Shown here in pieces: positions 61,591 through 64,000 of a stretch of DNA of 64,000 nucleotides; position 1 is the first letter of the stretch, and each line of letters begins with the position of its first letter. The notes beneath the pieces are model-generated. The model was given only the letters and a program-made list of their open reading frames with translations, did not search any database and was not told where the DNA came from. The position numbers and the translations under genes are program-made. Source of the DNA: Symsagittifera roscoffensis. Its lineage: Eukaryota; Xenacoelomorpha; Acoela; Convolutidae. The stretch covers positions 60,016,872 to 60,080,871 of the forward strand of contig NC_087068.1 in the NCBI RefSeq assembly GCF_963678635.1, given 5' to 3'.

Positions 61591-62515
61591 ACAAGTAAGT
61601 GTTACATTATTTGACGCTGGAACTTTATGTTCGATTGCGAAAGAAAGAATGCTTTGTTCACCGCGCTATCCAATTTACACAAAGAAATGAGATGGCAAAA
61701 TCTGTTGAGCTGAATTTACGTCTGCAAAAAGCAGCAACAACCGAAATTATCAAAACTTTCAATAAAGTTGTTGTCGAATCATACTTCGGAAAATTAATTA
61801 AATTAAAAAAAAAGAAAAAAATTAGAACCGCAACTACTAAAAAAAAATTTGCAGAGTTTTTCATATAAGTTTCTTTATCTGTCAACAAAATAAAAGGGGA
61901 TATTGTTAGTGCAGTAAATTCTAATTTAGCTGAAAACTTCATGTTTGAGTTCTGTTATCTACAAGTGGAAATAAAACTTGACTTGGAACTGCCCTAAAGT
62001 GATCGTATAGTTTCATATATGGTGTGAAACAGATTACATTTAACTACACTTCAATTTTTTCAGCAATCGTCAATTTTACAGCAAGGAAAAGTAAAAAAGT
62101 GGTCCTGAAAATGAAGGATAAAATGGGTGAAAAAGTAGTGGAGGAGTTTGTTGCTTTAAAATCTAAACTCTTCTCTGAACTAAGTATTGGTTGGTTGGTT
62201 GCCCGATTGTAATTATCCCTACTCAAAAACACATTTCTAATTGGTCCACAAATTGGAGGCTCCTTGTTGTTATGTTTGGCTCTGTTTAGAGTTACACCAA
62301 AAAAAGTACCAGCCACTTACAAAAGAGGATGCTGCGTATTCAGTTCGCAGATTGTTCAATCGATAAAAGCATCCGTGAACTGAAATCTTAGTCAATCAAA
62401 AAAGAGAAAGAGCAAACACAAACAGAACTCAGCACCAACTATAGCTTTCTCCTTCAGACAGCAAACGATACCTTGTTTTTGAGGGTATAGGCATTCTACC
62501 TATCGTAAGTTATCA
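61591..62515 (+). pseudogene. Decayed relic of the virus-like DNA polymerase (C-terminal part)
   Basis: Three blocks follow the same order as in the intact gene at 8115-11757. MLHYLTLELYVRL to VVVESYFGKL (61599-61790) parallels the region just before and at motif B. KKVVLKMKDKMGEKVVEEF and VALKSKLFSEL (62092-62180) parallel the end of exon 2. KRYLVFEGIGILP (about 62464-62502) parallels the C-terminal signature. The motif C region is unrecognisable and stops intervene. The degree of difference suggests an older, independent insertion and not a copy of the intact gene. Confidence 0.7.
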
Positions 62516-62576
62516 AATACGAAAGATAACTTTAAACACCTATTTTTGGTAACGGTAATCAATTATAAATGTTGAC

Positions 62577-63395
62577 CAAGACTGCTCGTATCAGGGCGAA
62601 GCCCTGAATGTTCCGACTGCTTTTTTAAAAATATCAATCCTTAAACCCTCATAACTTTACGAGAAATGATCACAGGTGCAATATCATTGAGCTCAGGACA
62701 ACAATACTTTTCGAATGATATAAAAAAATCCCGTCAAAAATGGCTAGTTAGAAAGTCGAAATTTGTCTGAAGAACAAAAAACCCACCCGAGCACAAATAT
62801 TCCGTTTCTTTCGTATCGAAAGTCGGAACAAAAACTTTCGGTTGAAACTACGTATTTAATTGTTCCGACTTTCGATACGAAAGTAACGGAATATTTGTGC
62901 TCGGGTTGGGTTTTTTTTTCTTCAGACAAAATTCGACTTTTTAACTAGCCATTTTTGACGGAAATTTTTTATATCATTCAAAAGATATTGTTGTTCTGAG
63001 CTTAAACTTGAAAAAGTATTTCCCCTTTGATCATTTTTCGTAAAGTTATGAAGGTTTAAAGATTGCCATTTTGGCCATTTTGACCAATTTGGGACAATTA
63101 ATGCGCGATATAATTCGCGCTATTAACTGGTTGAACGAAGCTTATTTGGTTCCAAACTGGTTCCAAATTGGTTGAACGAAGCTTATTTGCCATAATTGAT
63201 TTGTTACAAGGAACAAAAACTATCACTTTGTACTTTATATGGCGTGTGGGGGTATGATTTTAATTAAAAAAAGATCAAATTTCACAAAAAAAGTTTCATT
63301 TTGTCTATTACATTCAATTTTTTCATTTATTACTGCTCCATAAACCTTAGTAGGCTGTCGGAACATTCAGGGCTTCGCCTTGATACGAGCAGTCT
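62577..63395. mobile_element. TIR element C: foldback copy of the CAAGACTGCTCG family
   Basis: 819 bp. The left arm (from CAAGACTGCTCGTATCAGGG to about 62840) is largely the inverse complement of the right part (about 62850-63395, ending GATACGAGCAGTCT). A near-perfect core palindrome with AACGGAATATTTGTGCTCGG and its inverse flanks the centre. Because of the palindrome, mirror frames appear on both strands at 62744-62948; they are not genes. A 40-bp stretch directly to its left (AAACACCTATTTTTGGTAAC) also occurs at about 39459. Confidence 0.75.
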
Positions 63396-64000
63396 AGGTT
63401 TCATTTGGTATTTGGTTTTGCCATAGTAATGTTTCTCCTAATCAACTAACTTCGTGCTCTTTCACGTTTTTTTTTCTGAGCTTCATCGGAAGTTAAAGCA
63501 ACTCGTTCTCACAATGTTCTGAAACTAATTTTTTTTCTACAATCAAAAGTGGCAAATATTAACTTCGGAAACTTTTGCAGCGAAAATGGTTTTTCAGCTT
63601 TGTTAAAATTTGATTCATAGTTCTGTTCTTAGATCATTTCAATTTTTTCGATTGTTAGTGCGGGATTGTATGCAACTAAGTGAAAAAAAAACAATTTACT
63701 ACTAGCAACAGTTAAGCTACTTTGGCAAAAATGCCCATGCTATACTTCAAACTGTACACTCTGTTCCAAAGCCCAAATTAGTGGATATAAATTCGATAGT
63801 TCAATTGCACGACAGAACAAAAACTTGGTTAGTTAAGGAACAAATTAGGGGTTAAAATTGAAACAAACGTCCTTTAATACTCTAACTACAATTAAAAAAC
63901 TCTTGAACACTTAGAACAATTTCAGTTAATCAAATCAAAATTACATAATGCGAAGACAAAGGAATTATCTTCAAAATATACTGCAAAACTTAAACCATGA
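63396..64000. other. Unclassified AT-rich sequence at the right edge
   Basis: No gene or repeat recognised. Confidence 0.5.

Noticed and set aside
62744-62948. Mirror frames of 61 codons on both strands
   Set aside because: They are the two arms of the foldback element's palindrome; no start or domain evidence.

Overview
This window looks like an animal (metazoan) nuclear locus: AT-rich introns, exons with GT-AG borders, one LINE relic, one LTR retrotransposon, several terminal-inverted-repeat (TIR) elements, and one 200-base assembly gap (2784-2983). I cannot name the species. The backbone is one minus-strand host gene that I recognise, from short alignable blocks, as a TRPM-type cation channel. 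Six phase-compatible exons run right to left: 51836-51041, 48881-48638, 38309-38105, 37119-36899, 35346-35150 and 12823-12622. They encode the cytoplasmic N-terminal (SLOG/MHR) region. A seventh, partial exon (2783-2669) emerges from the gap and aligns without gaps to the pre-S1 region of TRPM channels. Transmembrane exons are not in the window.

The most striking structure is a pair of tandem arrays, each growing out of an exon/5'-splice-site junction of this gene. Intron 5 (12824-35149) is almost entirely a 22-kb array of about 225 units of about 98 bp. Every unit carries the last ~48 nt of exon 5, its splice donor and ~50 nt of intron. The left edge (1-2718) is a 78-bp array of at least 34 units, carrying the last ~50 nt of exon 7, its donor (GTAGGT) and ~28 nt of intron. 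Both have higher-order repeats (about 1459 bp and 1011 bp). The ORFs inside the arrays are by-products of the repeats, not genes.

Between the gap and exon 6 (2984-11757), apparently inside the next TRPM intron, lies a virus-like gene cluster. On the minus strand are an HUH-nickase-like protein (truncated by the gap) and a PC4/p15-like ssDNA-binding protein. Divergent on the plus strand are an unknown nuclear-type protein and a protein-primed-type family B DNA polymerase, with N-terminal C2H2 fingers and an endonuclease-VII-like module. The polymerase gene is split by two phase-compatible introns and keeps all its motifs (about 1390 aa). A heavily decayed relic of the same polymerase type lies at 61.6-62.5 kb.

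The rest is mobile-element debris. There is a LINE reverse-transcriptase relic (42.13-43.94 kb, minus), a MULE-like transposase scrap (44.86-44.97 kb), and an internally deleted Ty3/Gypsy-like element with 213/214-bp LTRs and a 4-bp target duplication (58152-61019). Three pairs of ends belong to one TIR family that starts CAAGACTGCTCG, and other foldback/MITE elements lie at 12.24, 46.57 and 49.99 kb. Upstream of the TRPM start (51.84-58.15 kb) I recognise no gene. All functional calls rest on reading motifs by eye; no database search was run.
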